Below, piece by piece: positions 33,575-45,311 of a stretch of DNA of 64,000 bases. The DNA is from Arion vulgaris. Its lineage: Eukaryota > Mollusca > Gastropoda > Stylommatophora > Arionidae. Under the pieces are notes generated by a model. That model worked only from the letters and a program-made list of their open reading frames with translations. It ran no database searches and was not told the origin of the DNA. Position numbers and translations under genes: made by a program. The stretch covers positions 28,283,099-28,347,098 of the forward strand of contig CM036758.1 of the NCBI GenBank assembly GCA_020796225.1. Reading direction: 5' to 3'. The first letter of the stretch is position 1. Every line of letters starts with the position of its first letter.

Positions 33575-35372
33575 TAACATTTAATATGAGCTAAACAGCT
33601 AGAGTATTAACATAACACTGAGTAAAGTTTGAGTACTAAACGTATGTACAGTGGTTAAATGAGAAGTAGACATAAACTACTTGTCTTACACATAATGAGT
33701 AAACAGTAGAGTATTAAACATAACACTGAGTAAACAGCAAGTACTTAAAAACATAACACTGAGATAAACACTTTCAGCTGAGTATTAAACATAACACGAG
33801 TAAACAGACTAGAGTATAAACATAACAGAGTAAACGAGCTAGAGTACTAAACATAACATGAGTAAACAGATAGAGTACTAAACATAACATGAGTAAACAG
33901 CTAGAGTACTAAACATAACATGAGTAAACAGCTAGAGTACAAACATAAACACTGAGTAAACAAACATGAGTAAACAGCTAGAGTACTAAACATAACATGA
34001 GTAAACAGCTAGAGTACTAAACATAACATGAGTAAACAGCTAGAGTACTAAACATAACATGAGTAAACAGCTAGAGTATTAAACATAACATGAGTAAACA
34101 GCTAGAGTACTAAACATAACATGAGTAAACAGCTAGAGTATTAAACATAACATGAGTAAACAGCTAGAGTACTAAACATAACATGAGTAAACAGCTAGAG
34201 TACTAAACATAACATGAGTAAACAGCTAGAGTACTAAACATAACATGAGTAAACAGCTAGAGTATTAAACATAACACGAGTAAACGGCTAGAGTACTAAA
34301 CATAACATGAGTAAACAGCTAGAGTATTAAACATAACACGAGTAAACAGCTAGAGTATTAAACATAACACGAGTAAACAGCTAGAGTACTAAACATAACA
34401 GAGTAAACAGCTAGAGTATAAACATAACAGAGTAAACAGCTAGAGTATTAAACATAACATGAGTAAACAGCTAGAGTACTAAACATAACATGAGTAAACA
34501 GCTAGAGTACTAAACATAACACGAGTAAACGCTAGAGTATTAAACATAACAGAGTAAACAGCTAGAGTACTAAACATAACACGAGTAAACAGCTAGAGTA
34601 CTAAACATAACATGAGTAAACAGCTAGAGTACTAAACATAACATGAGTAAACAGCTAGAGTATTAAACATAACATGAGTAAACAGCTAGAGTATTAAACA
34701 TAACATGAGTAAACAGCTAGAGTACTAAACATAACATGAGTAAACAGCTAGAGTACTAAACATAACATGAGTAAACAGCTAGAGTATTAAACATAACATG
34801 AGTAAACAGCTAGAGTATTAAACATAACATGAGTAAACAGCTAGAGTACTAAACATAACACGAGTAAACGGCTAGAGTACTAAACATAACATGAGTAAAC
34901 GACTAGAGTATTAAACATAACACGAGTAAACAGCTAGAGTACTAAACATAACACGAGTAAACGGCTAGAGTACTAAACATAACACGAGTAAACAGCTAGA
35001 GTACTAAACATAACACGAGTAAACGGCTAGAGTACTAAACATAACATGAGTAAACAGCTAGAGTACTAAACATAACATGAGTAAACAGCTAGAGTACTAA
35101 ACATAACACGAGTAAACGGCTAGAGTACTAAACATAACACGAGTAAACGGCTAGAGTACTAAACATAACACGAGTAAACAGCTAGAGTACTAAACATAAC
35201 ATGAGTAAACAGCTAGAGTACTAAACATAACACGAGTAAACAGCTAGAGTACTAAACATAACACGAGTAAACGGCTAGAGTACTAAACATAACACGAGTA
35301 AACGGCTAGAGTACTAAACATAACACGAGTAAACAGCTAGAGTACTAAACATAACAGTAAACGGCTAGAGAA
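33575..35372. repeat. Tandem array, 31-bp unit, about 58 copies
   Basis: The core is 'ctagagtactaaacataaca' followed by 'tgagtaaacag'. Variants are tgagt/cgagt, acagc/acggc and actaaa/attaaa. The left edge (33590-33960) and a patch at 34390-34560 are full of single-base losses. The right half is enriched for 'cgagtaaacgg' units, so variants are spatially clustered. Confidence 0.95.
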
Positions 35373-35507
35373 TGAGGGAAGTAAAAAAAAAATCAAGCGG
35401 TTGTTCTAGAGCAGTTTCAAACTAGAATCCACGGATCTCGGGTTTTGCTAGTAAATGCCTTTGGTCGAAAGGGTTTCCCGGTGTTGTATTTGTAAAACTA
35501 CAGTACT

Positions 35508-37133
35508 TTGTTTTGACGTGTTTCACCATTGCTACATAGCTTTACTGCCTTCTTCCCCTCTATATCTATAATATTCCAATAATACTATAACTATATCTAA
35601 CGATATGTGTGTCTGTGACGTGTTTCGACATTGCTACATAGTTTTACTGCCTTCTTCCCCTATATCTATAATATTCCAATAATACTATAACTATATCTAA
35701 CGATATGTGTGTCTGTGACGTGTTTCGACATTGCTTCATAGTTTTACTGCCTTCTTCCCCTATACTATAATATTCCAATAATACTATAACTATATCTAAC
35801 GATATGTGTGTCTGTGACGTGTTTCGACATTGCTACATAGTTTTACTGCTTCTTCCTCTATATCTATAATATTCCAATAATACTATAACTATATCTAACG
35901 ATATGTGTGTCTGTGACGTGTTTCGACATTGCTACATAGTTTTACTGCCTTCTTCCCCTCTATATCTATAATATTCCAATAATACTATAACTATATCTAA
36001 CGATATGTGTGTCTGTGACGTGTTTCGTCATTGCTACATAGTTTTACTGCCTTCTTCCCCTCTATATCTATATATTCAATAATACTATAACTATATCTAA
36101 CGATATGTGTCTGTGACGTGTTTCGACATTGCTACATAGTTTTACTGCCTTCTTCCCCTCTATATCTATAATATTCCAATAATACTATAACTATATCTAA
36201 CGATATGTGTGTCTGTGACGTGTTTCACCATTGCTACATAGTTTTACTGCCTCTTCCTCTATATCTATAATATTCCAATAATACTATAACTATATCTAAC
36301 GATATGTGTGTATGTGACGTGTTTCACCATTGCTACATAGTTTTACTGCCTTCTTCCCCTCTATATCTATAATATTCCAATAATACTATAACTATAATCT
36401 AACGATATGTGTGTCTGTGACGTGTTTCGACATTGCTACATAGTTTTACTGCCTTCTTCCCCTCTATATCTATAATATTCCAATAATACTATAACTATAT
36501 CTAACGATATGTGTGTCTGTGACGTGTTTCACCATTGCTACATAGTTTTACTGCCTTCTTCCCCTCTATATCTATAATATTCCAATAATACTATAACTAT
36601 ATCTAACGATATGTGTGTCTGTGACGTGTTTCGACATTGCTACATAGTTTTACTGCCTTCTTCCCCTATATCTATAATATTCCAATAATACTATAACTAT
36701 ATCTAACGATATGTGTGTCTGTGACGTGTTTCGACATTGCTACATAGTTTTACTGCCTTCTTCCCCTATATCTATAATATTCCAATAATACTATAACTAT
36801 ATCTAACGATATGTGTGTCTGTGACGTGTTTCGACATTGCTACATAGTTTTACTGCCTTCTTCCCCTATATCTATAATATTCCAATAATACTATAACTAT
36901 ATCTAACGATATGTGTGTCTGTGACGTGTTTCGACATTGCTACATAGTTTTACTGCCTTTTTCCCCCTATATCTATAATATTCCAATAATACTATAACTA
37001 TAATCTAACGATATGTGTGTCTGTGACATGTTTCAGCATTGCTTCATAGTTTTACTGCCTTCTTCCCTCTATATCTATAATATTCCAATAATACTATAAC
37101 TATATCTAACGATATGTGTGTCTGTGACGTGTT
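35508..37133. repeat. Tandem array, about 102-bp unit (98-103), 16 copies
   Basis: The unit contains 'gtgacgtgtttcgacattgc', 'tagttttactgccttcttcc', 'ataatattccaataatacta' and 'tctaacgatatgtgtgtct'. This is the longest unit in the window. Variants ttcgacatt/ttcaccatt and cccctctatat/cccctatat distinguish subgroups, with runs of adjacent units sharing the same variant pair (for example 36640-36900). Confidence 0.95.
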
Positions 37134-37303
37134 TCTGAAAAAAGAACTTTTCCATATAACGAGATATGATAAAGAGCTATTGAGGATTTGCAATGGGACA
37201 TTATATTACATTATTATTCATTGAAAGTGCGGCGGTAAAAGACATTGATTTCAATGAAATGATTTACAAATTTGTAACTTTGATAGCTAACAACAAAATA
37301 GTT

Positions 37304-37378
37304 GTGATTTAGATGTTGACTAAAAAGTTGTGATTTAGATGTTGACTAAAAAAAGTTGTGATTTAGATGTTAACTAGA
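37304..37378. repeat. Three copies of a 26-28 bp unit
   Basis: 'gttgtgatttagatgttgac' plus 'taaaaa' is present three times in tandem, the last slightly altered (ttaacta). Confidence 0.9.
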
Positions 37379-37408
37379 CTTTAAAATAATGGTATGTTTG
37401 TTCGTGTA

Positions 37409-38642
37409 TACTAAGGATTCTGTAGGGATGACTATAACTAAGGATTCTGTAGGGATGACTATAACTAAGGATTCTGTAGGGATGACTATAACTAAGGATT
37501 CTGTAGGGATGACTATAACTAAGGATTCTGTAGGGATGACTATAACTAAGGATTCTGTAGGGATGACTATAACTAAGTGGTTCTGTAGGGATGACTATAA
37601 CTAAGTGGTTCTGTAGGGATGACTATAACTAAGGATTCTGTAGGGATGACTATAACTAAGGATTCTGTAGGGATGACTATAACTAAGTGGTTCTGTAGGG
37701 ATGACTATAACTAAGGATTCTGTAGGGATGACTATAACTAAGGATTCTGTAGGGATGACTATAACTAAGGATTCTGTAGGGATGACTATAACTAAGTGGT
37801 TCTGTAGGGATAACTATAACTAAGTGGTTCTGTAGGGATGACTATAACTAAGGATTCTGTAGGGATGACTATAACTAAGGATTCTGTAGGGATGACTATA
37901 ACTAAGGATTCTGTAGGGATGACTATAACTAAGGATTCTGTAGGGATGACTATAACTAAGGATTCTGTAGGGATGACTATAACTAAGTGGTTCTGTAGGG
38001 ATGACTATAACTAAGTGGTTCTGTAGGGATGACTATAACTAAGTGGTTCTGTAGGGATGACTATAACTAAGTGGTTCTGTAGGGATGACTATAACTAAGT
38101 GGTTCTGTAGGGATGACTATAACTAAGTGGTTCTGTAGGGATGACTATAACTAAGTGGTTCTGTAGGGATGACTATAACTAAGTGGTTCTGTAGGGATGA
38201 CTATAACTAAGTGGTTCTGTAGGGATGACTATAACTAAGGGTTCTGTAGGATGACTATAACTAAGATTCTGTAGGATGACTATAACTAAGATTCTAGGAT
38301 GACTATAACTAAGGGTCTGTAGGGATGACTATAACTAAGATTCTGTAGGATGACTATAACTAAGTGGTTCTAGGGATGACTATAACTAAGATTCTGTAGG
38401 ATGACTATAACTAAGGTTCTGTAGGGATGACTATAACTAAGTGGTTCTGTAGGGATGACTATAACTAATGGTTCTGTAGGATGACAATAACTAAGATTCT
38501 GTAGGATGACTATAACTAAGTGGTTCTTAGATGACTATAACTAATGGTTCTTAGGATGACTATAACTAAGATTCTGTAGGATGACTATAACTAAGGATTC
38601 TGTAGGATGACTATAACTAATGGTTCTGTAGGATGACTATAA
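37409..38642. repeat. Tandem array, 27/28-bp unit, about 45 copies
   Basis: The core is 'tctgtagggatgactataac' followed by 'taaggat' (27 bp) or 'taagtggt' (28 bp). Long runs of one class alternate with runs of the other. From 38240 on, units have frequent one- to four-base deletions. The last unit merges without a break into the tRNA-like head of the SINE at 38630. Confidence 0.95.
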
Positions 38643-38880
38643 CTAAGTGGTTAAGATATTTGCCTGTCGTTCTGAAGGTTGTAGGTTCAAATTTGTACCC
38701 AGACACATGTATAATGTTTTCATGAGATTCCCTAGTTTTGTTACCGGAGTTACGGAGTTCGTGCTTTTGTGCAACACTCTCGGCAGATGGCTTGCCATTT
38801 CTGTCAACAAAGATGGGGCCATATGGAGAAACCCGACGCAATGAAGTCTGTCCTTCGCTTTTAGATTTAGATTAAGACAC
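38630..38880 (+). mobile_element. tRNA-derived SINE, family D
   Basis: The head 'taactaagtggttaagatat' resembles a Pol III A box, and 'gttgtaggttcaaatttg' is a good B box about 40 bases downstream. The body of about 150 bases is followed by a 'tttagatttagattaaga' tail. The first bases are identical to part of the preceding minisatellite unit, and the next array starts within the tail. No intact tRNA fold is expected. A 65-codon open frame across it is incidental. Confidence 0.65.
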
Positions 38881-39595
38881 AGAATTAGGTATACTCTGTT
38901 ACTGGATGTGGTTGTGGTAGGAGGACAGCGTGAGTTAGACACAGAATTAGGTATACTCTGTTACTGGATGTGGTTGTGGTAGGAGGACGTGGTTAGACAC
39001 AGAATTAGGGATACCTGTTACTGGATGTGGTGGTAGAGGACAGTGTGAGTTAGACACAGAATTAGGTATACTCTGTTACTGGATGTGGTTGTGGTAGGAG
39101 GACAGCTTGAGTTAGACACAGAATTAGGTATACTCTGTTACTGGATGTGGTTGTGGTAGGAGGACAGTGTGAGTTAGACACAGAATTAGGTATACTCTGT
39201 TACTGGATGTGGTTTTGGTAGGAGGACAGTGTGAGTTAGACACAGAATTAGGTATGCTCTGTTACTGGATGTGGTTGTGGTAGGAGGACAGCGTGAGTTA
39301 GACACAGAATTAGGTATGCTCTGTTACTGGATGCGGTGTGTAGGAGACAGCTTGAGTTAGCGAATTAGGTATACTCTGTTACTGGATGCGGTTGTGGTAG
39401 GAGGACAGCGTGAGTTAGACACAGAATTAGGTATACTCTGTTACTGGATGCGGTTGTGGTAGGAGTACAGCGTGAGTTAGACACAGAATTAGGTATACTC
39501 TGTTACTGGATGCGGTTGTGGTAGAGTCAGCTGAGTTAGACACAGAATTAGGTATACTCTGTTACTGGATGCGGTTGTGGTAGGAGGGTAGCGCA
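38876..39595. repeat. Tandem array, 62-bp unit, about 12 copies
   Basis: The core is 'gacacagaattaggtatact' followed by 'ctgttactggatgtggttgtggtaggaggacagcgtgagtta'. Left units read 'gatgtgg' and right units 'gatgcgg'. A few units (39000, 39335, 39520) have multiple deletions. Confidence 0.95.
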
Positions 39596-39760
39596 AGACA
39601 AAGAATTAAGCACGCTGTGGTATTGGATGCGGTTGTGGTAGGAGGACAGCGTGAGTTATCTATCACTGGATGCGGTTGTGGTTGGAGGACAGCGTGAGTT
39701 ATCTATCACTGGATGCGGTTGTGGTTGGAGGACAGCGTGAGTTATCTATCACTGGATGAT
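39596..39760. repeat. Shortened 43-bp derivative of the 62-bp array, 3 copies
   Basis: After one diverged unit, three units of 43 bp ('cactggatgcggttgtggtt' plus 'ggaggacagcgtgagttatctat') repeat. They keep the second half of the 62-bp unit and lack most of its first half, so a deleted unit was itself amplified. Confidence 0.85.
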
Positions 39761-39799
39761 GACATCGACTCTAGTACAGAGAAACGTTTAGTAATTATG

Positions 39800-40030
39800 T
39801 TTTTTTTTTTTCGAACGTTCCATATTGACCACTTGTTAAACCACTCTTTGTGATCTGTATGTGATCTGAGCCTACGAACGATTGCACAAGTATCGCATAC
39901 AGTTATCGCATACAAGTAGGCCAATACATCCGATTTCTACGACGCTTTTTATTTACTAGGGTAGCTTCCTAGGCCCCTACCTCACTAGCCACTAACGACA
40001 TGCCTTGTAGGTCGCAGTGGTACCGCACGG
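39800..40030 (-). mobile_element. SINE family A, copy 2
   Basis: Reverse-strand alignment with 57580-57847: 'cgaacgttccatattgacca', 'gatctgtatgtgatctgagc', 'aagtaggccaatacatccga', 'tttatttactagggtagct' and 'gacatgccttgtaggtcgca' occur in order. The tail on the + strand is a T-run at 39800-39811. The head is truncated or diverged after 'gcagtggtacc'. A 20-base partial duplication ('gtatcgcatacagttatcgc' region) is present near 39892. Confidence 0.8.
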
Positions 40031-41020
40031 GTGAGTAATTGTTTTATACCGTGGAGTTTATTAAAGAATACGGTGTGTGTCGAGCATTTTCTTTAGTCAA
40101 CGGTACGCGATAGGTTATATGGTCAACAACACACCAGCTGCCTTTACGTGTCCCTGTGTTTCTCTGATACCCAATCCATTTTGGGTTGATCTGAGAACTG
40201 TATGGTCGGGTAAAATCCAACTCATACTGGGGAATTTGATCTAACGAAAGCACACTTACGATGCAAATGCTCTAATAACTATACTATCGCGACTCTCGAC
40301 CAATGTAAAGTTGTGACAATTTCACTATTTCGATTTATCCAATCCAACCACTTCTACTCCCCATCCACCTCGTTCTTCTACCGAATACCAAATCCACAAA
40401 TTTCATCTTGAATCATAGACAATCAATTATCTCACGAACTATCCACATTCGAGACAGTCATGTCGTTAACATTCTGCCTGATTGAATCCCATTCCCACCT
40501 ACTACTAGGCTACTACTCCTGGTTAACTTGTGTCAACACTCTTAAGTTGCAGTCTTCCCAACTTTACACCAGGACGCAAACTGTTTAACAATCTCTCACA
40601 GTGCATAAATTCTCCACGTTTCACGCTGGTTGGAAAAAGAAAGGAAGGGGAAGACAAAGACATTGACTGAACAAGCATGAATGTTAAGTGTCTATCGATT
40701 CCATTCAAGACTTTTTTTTGCAATTTGTTTTTGGACGTCCAACACATTGTTGAATGTTTCTTGAGTGAAGTAACCGAAATGAAACATTTGGATATAAGAC
40801 GTAACTTGGTTTATTATACATTGTAAATTGTATACTTGTATATTGATTATGGCCATAGTCTGATGTTTACTACATTCACATTCTTTTTGTAGTCTAGTCA
40901 TAAACTTTTAGGCCTCTTGGTTTCCGTTTTATTCATTTACTCAATCTAGTGGTGACATTTATAAACCACTGTTTGTTATAACTTTTTGTGTGTGTAATTT
41001 GAGGGTAAGTAAGCTATGAT
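40031..41020. other. Unassigned sequence, about 1 kb
   Basis: Unique AT-rich DNA. Minus-strand open frames of 69-74 codons (40044-40253, 40523-40901) have no family resemblance and no convincing splice sites. Confidence 0.5.
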
Positions 41021-41128
41021 AGTGTGTGTATCTCTTTACAGCAAAGCTGAAATACTTGGTCTTTAGCGTAGCACATTCTGATTTCGTTATGTGCTTTTGT
41101 TCGGATTCACTCTCCGGTTGTTTGATGA

Positions 41129-41130
<2 letters not shown>

Positions 41131-41190
<60 letters not shown>
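41131..41190. repeat. (TA)n microsatellite followed by GACA/GATG-rich simple sequence
   Basis: About 29 TA dinucleotides, followed to about 41310 by degenerate 'gacagacagatagacg' and 'gatggatgg' simple sequence. Confidence 0.95.
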
Positions 41191-41194
<4 letters not shown>

Positions 41195-41310
41195 GACAGA
41201 TAGACGTACAGAAAGAGGGACCGACAGACGGACGGATGGACCAGAGAGACAGATATGTGGTTGGACGTATAGATGTATAGATGGATGGTTGGATAGATAG
41301 ATATATTGTT

Positions 41311-41756
41311 AGTGTTATATTCTTCTCTATTAGGTTGTGTGCGTCTCCTTTGACTTCGTTTTCTTCTTTATTTGGAGACTTGCAAAACCATATATGTATC
41401 CGCAGTTGCTGTTAAGCTCTTCCTTGTAATTTTTTTCTCTCTTCATATATATATATATCTCTCTCTTTCTCTTTCTCTCTCTCTTTCTCTCTATTGTTTT
41501 TACGTGCTCTCTTCTTCCATTTTCTTTTCTTTTCCTCCACGTAGCACACATTTTTTTTTCATATACATTACTCTCCTTTCTTATTGCACAATCTTTTCTT
41601 TCTTCAGTTTCTCCGCATTGTCTGCATTCTGTCCGTCCTCGACAAAACATAAATAGATATTCTTACAGACACTTCAAGTTCACAAATATACTTTTAGCTT
41701 CACAAAGAAGAGCTCTTCAAGAACCGTAATCATCTTCTTCTTCTTTCTTCTTCTTT
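41311..41756. other. Pyrimidine-rich simple sequence, no gene
   Basis: Contains (TA)n and (CT)n runs at 41443-41496 and a T/C-rich stretch ending in a (CTT)n run at 41735-41755. That run is the 3' tail of the minus-strand LINE that follows. Confidence 0.6.
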
Positions 41757-42370
41757 TGTCGTCACACTGCTACCGGGTTGTTGCCCAGTGTCGTGGTTTT
41801 CTGTTTTTGTCTTGCGCTGTTCTGGTGGCTTGTGTGATTGTTATCTTTGCTCTTTCACAGGATGCTGCCACGCCATCTAACCATCTTTTCCGTGGTCTTC
41901 CTCTTGCCTTCTTTCCGATGTTCTGTTGTAGAAGACTCTGTATACTGTGGAGTTTGGATGCATTCTTATTAAGTGGCCAAACCACTTCATTCTTTGTTTA
42001 TCTATATAATTCAAGCACGGTTTTGTGCCAACTTTCTTTCTTATGCTGATGTTGGTGATTCTGTCTTTTCTGTGTTGTTGGTAACTTTTCGCAGGCAACG
42101 CATTTCACATGTAGTTATTTTTGTGACTGCGCTTTGCTCAATGTCCATGTTTGGCTCTGGTAACACAAAGTAGGTATAAAAATGCTGTTGATCATTTGTT
42201 TCTTAGCTGCCTGTGAAATTTTTGGGTGCCTTAACAATGGGGCTAGCTGGTAGGTTACAGCATTTGCTTTTGTACTCTAGCCTCTATCTCTCTATCTAGT
42301 TTTCCGTCTTCTGTAATCATCAAAGACATCAAATGTCTTCAGTTATCTCCCAATTTTTCTCAACTTGTCT
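41757..42370 (-). mobile_element. LINE 3' end, lineage 2, ORF2 C-terminal region
   Basis: On the minus strand, across two or three frames: EDGKLDREIEARVQKAN..TYQLAPLLRHPKI (post-RT region), SIFIPTL, then CLNYIDKQRMKWFGHLIRM, the KARGRPRKRWLDGVAAS basic motif, and ERAKITITQATRTAQDK. The 3' terminus is 'ggtagcagtgtgacgacaaa' followed by a (GAA)n tail. The frame is broken at about 41940 and 42100, so it is inactive. Closest relatives in the window are 47376-47870 and 28085-28585. Confidence 0.85.
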
Positions 42371-42811
42371 TCGTCCCAGCGATCTGTGTGTACTTTCCAT
42401 TTAAATGCACTTCATAAAGGAATTCTATTCTCTAATATTACGGCATTGAATATCAGTCAAGTGGTTTCATGTTTGATTTGCAGATATTTAAAAAATAATG
42501 ACCAGAGATTTATATTGTTGTATTTGTAAAGACTTAGCAAAAGCTATATTAAACTGTCTGACTCGGACACATAAATTAACTTGCCAGATTGCATTATTTC
42601 TTTCCAAAATCTTCGTATAACACTTTTCTTCAATGTAGGTATTGTATAAATATATATTTTATCTCTACTGTGATTGTATGTGAGTAGGGTGTGGGTGTTA
42701 AAATTGACAGACATAAACCAGGCTTCGGTGAAGCTTAGAATCATGTTGAACATATTCCATTCATTCAGTGCTGGTTCAGCATTGTCAATGATCTAATACG
42801 ACCACACGAAG
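42371..42811. other. Unassigned sequence
   Basis: About 440 bases. A 15-base match to the SINE C head ('gactcggacacataa' at 42561, compare 8727) is too short to call an insertion. No gene was recognised. Confidence 0.45.
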
Positions 42812-43105
42812 TCTCCCTGTTTCGCTAGTAAACACTGCAATAAATCTCCTGTTTCGCTAGTAAACACTGCAATAAATCTCCTGTTTCGCTAGTAAACACT
42901 GCAATAAATCTCCTGTTTCGCTAGTAAACACTGCAATAAATCTCCTGTTTCGCTAGTAAACACTGCAATAAATCTCCTGTTTCGCTAGTAAACACTGCAA
43001 TAAATCTCCTGTTTCGCTAGTAAACACTGCAATAAATCTCCTGTTTCGCTAGTAAACACTGCAATAAATCTCCTGTTTCGCTAGTAAACACTGCAATAAA
43101 TCTCC
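42812..43105. repeat. Tandem array, 32-bp unit, 9 copies, almost invariant
   Basis: The core is 'ctcctgtttcgctagtaaac' followed by 'actgcaataaat'. Copies 2-9 are identical by eye, which implies recent expansion or homogenisation. Confidence 0.97.
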
Positions 43106-43589
43106 ACCATTTGTATATCTTGTGGAATGACCCATGATATCATGTTTAACCAGAGATGGTTGAGCTGTGAGCACAGTTATGATGCTTCCCCAAGACTGAG
43201 ATAAATTCTTCCTTCAACTTTGACGATGTCTTGCGATTAATCCACTGTGGACTACAAACTGGGAAGTCAGATTTATCCACATCTTAGTTTTTATGTCGAT
43301 TGGGTGTGGTCACATGCTACTTCTTGGCTCACACAGAAGAGGACAGTCTTGCAGGGCATACTTCGGTGTCTGTTGATTTTGAGTTCTTTCTGAATAGATC
43401 TATTTGTTCCTATCGCTGTCCATGATATACTGTGGACTCTTCTATTTATATAACATTTATGTTAAAAAACACACAGATATTTTTTCCATGCCTTGTTAAA
43501 TGTTTATGCTTCACACACATGCGTTGCCACTGGGAATATGCATGCTCTTAGTATTCTGATCTTTATTTATCAGTTCTATTCAATACTGT
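43106..43589. other. Unassigned sequence
   Basis: About 480 bases with no recognisable gene or repeat. Confidence 0.5.
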
Positions 43590-43833
43590 TTTTAGTTGTT
43601 TAATATTTTGTAAGATCATGTTTGTTCTTATTTTAATTTCCAACATCCCATTTCCATCGCTTGTTAGTAGTGAACCGAGATATTCAAAACTGTTCACATT
43701 TTCTATTTTCTCTCAGTTTATCACCGTTGTCATTACTTTTGTTTTTGCCACATTGAGATATATATATTTAGTGTTTCGCTTTACTATTGCACTTCCATTA
43801 GCCCCTTCTGGTACTTGTCTACAATTTCACCAC
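43590..43833 (-). mobile_element. LINE lineage 3, distal ORF2 segment
   Basis: On the minus strand, in shifting frames: VDKYQKGANGSAIVKRN, KTKVM and VNSFEYLGSLLTSDGNGM, then LEIKIRTNM. The block VNSFEYLGS is the usual motif just after the RT domain. It continues directly the minus-strand segment 44275-44690, interrupted by an insertion. Confidence 0.8.
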
Positions 43834-44250
43834 AAAAACTGGGTCATTCTAAATATAGACTGTTTGCGAGCATTGTTCTAAATATAGCGCAGAGGTTCCC
43901 ATTATTTATGTTATTGACGTAAAATCCCGTCATTCCCTAAGTGAGTGAGTTTATGTGGCGTCGCCGGACTAAATCCAGAAATTTAAACCCTTCGTAGCTA
44001 TTATTGCTGATACCATAAGTTTCTGGCCCCACAGTAACACTCCTAGTCCCATCCTGCCTCCTTCTACCTCACATTCCCACATACAATCCTTTTCAGGGCT
44101 CCCAATTCAATTAAAACACTTCTTATTTACATACAAAATACACAATAAACACCACATCCGTGACCTTTGAACCCGGTTCTCCTCCACGTCCGTAAACACT
44201 GATGGCGGACTGACGTCACTTAACTTAGGTCAGCGAGGTTTCCTTTTCCT
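43834..44250. mobile_element. About 415-bp insertion in a LINE, flanked by 24-bp inverted repeats
   Basis: The block separates two collinear parts of a LINE RT. The flanks 43810-43833 ('ggtacttgtctacaatttca' then 'ccac') and 44251-44274 ('gcggtgaaattgtagacaag' then 'tacc') are inverted copies matching at 23 of 24 positions. Inside are 'gtgagtgagtttatgtggcg' near 43940 and 'gacctttgaacccggttctc' near 44162, whose reverse complement contains a B-box-like GGGTTCAAAGGTC. It may be a SINE or a MITE; the class was not decided. Confidence 0.5.
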
Positions 44251-44274
44251 GCGGTGAAATTGTAGACAAGTACC

Positions 44275-44690
44275 CAGTATATATATAACAATTGTAGACA
44301 AGTACCCAGCTTCTCAATACATTTTATCAATGTCGACAGTAACACAGTATAGTCAATATATCTTAGTTCAGGTATTTCTCTACTTTCGATTATAATAAAA
44401 GTTATATGGTTTTTCCAGCTATCTTCTATTACATTCCTCGTGATTTTCTGCAATATTTACTTAACAGACAAAGCGACATAATTCAACCATGTCTGACTTC
44501 CTGCCTTATGTCAAACCAATCTGATGTTTTATCGCATGTTCTTACATCCACCATTTGATCACTATAAAGTTCTCTTACGATTTGTATTAAATGTAATGAA
44601 AATCCAATTTCTCTCATTATTTTCCACATTTCCTGATGTTCTACACAATCAAATGCTTTTGAGTAGTCAATAAAGCATGAGTATAATAGA
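44275..44690 (-). mobile_element. LINE lineage 3, RT palm segment
   Basis: On the minus strand, across frames: CFIDYSKAFDCVEHQEMWKI, REIGFSLHLIQIVRELYSDQ, WFDIRQEVRHG (the G.RQGC motif, altered) and RNVIEDSWKNHITFI, then LRYIDYTVLLS, where the canonical YADD catalytic box has become YIDY. The altered catalytic box and frameshifts make it inactive. A 31-bp tandem duplication ('gtagacaagtacccag' twice, 44262-44310) sits at its low-coordinate edge. Confidence 0.85.
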
Positions 44691-44699
44691 TAATAATAA

Positions 44700-45030
44700 T
44701 AATTTCTCTCGTACCGTTATACGTTACATGGGGCCTGCAAGTAATTTCTGCACACTGCTCTATCCTGGACAACTCGCTCAATCTCCTCCATGGAACTGAG
44801 ACCGATATTTCTTGCCTCTCTCAGCAAAGTTCGTTTCAGGGTCTCCTTAGGCGGTCCTCTCTTTCTTGAACCCTTTGCATTCCACTTCAATGCCTGCTTT
44901 GATATTCGTTGATCATTTCTCCTCAAGATGTGTCCAACATATCTCCATCTTCTCTTTCTTATAACAGTTGTCACTAGTGGCTGACCAGACATTTCTCTGA
45001 TTTCATCACTTCTCATGAATTCGTTTCATT
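44700..45030 (-). mobile_element. LINE lineage 1, 3' end, best-preserved copy
   Basis: An uninterrupted minus-strand frame (44717-45016, 99 codons) reads SDEIREMSGQPLVTTVIRKR, RWRYVGHILRR, the basic KGSRKRGPPKETL motif and GLSSMEEIERVVQDRAVCRN, the standard C-terminal end of a LINE ORF2. It lies directly beside a different LINE lineage (43590-44690), so one inserted next to or into the other. Related copies are at 22735-23088 and 25758-25935. Confidence 0.85.
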
Positions 45031-45311
45031 TTTGCATGAGTCTAGATGTAAATTATACGCTCTAGATTTTTCTATGATTGTTTCCAAGCTAGAGGCGCGG
45101 TCACGTAGATCTCTGTTCCACATCTGCTGAATTATAATCTAGCATTGTGTAAAATCTGATTGGTCATAGATGGTGCCACCAGAATTAACGTGACAAAGAT
45201 TTATCTTTGGTTAAAATTTCAACAAACAAAATACGCTTGTTTTGCTCTCAAAATATAAACAGTTTAAAACAACGTTTCAATTTTCAGTTTCGATCATCAT
45301 TTCTTGTCAAG
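45031..45311. other. Unassigned sequence
   Basis: About 280 bases. No gene or repeat was recognised. Confidence 0.45.

Noticed and set aside
38649..38700. Functional tRNA gene
   Set aside because: A- and B-box-like motifs are present, but no complete cloverleaf or acceptor stem can be drawn. The SINE body and tail follow directly.
42555..42580. SINE C fragment ('gactcggacacataa')
   Set aside because: Only 15 bases match 8727 and neither side extends; too short to support.
42812..43105. CRISPR-like array of regular 32-bp repeats
   Set aside because: The repeats are contiguous with no spacers, and the window is eukaryotic; no cas genes are present.
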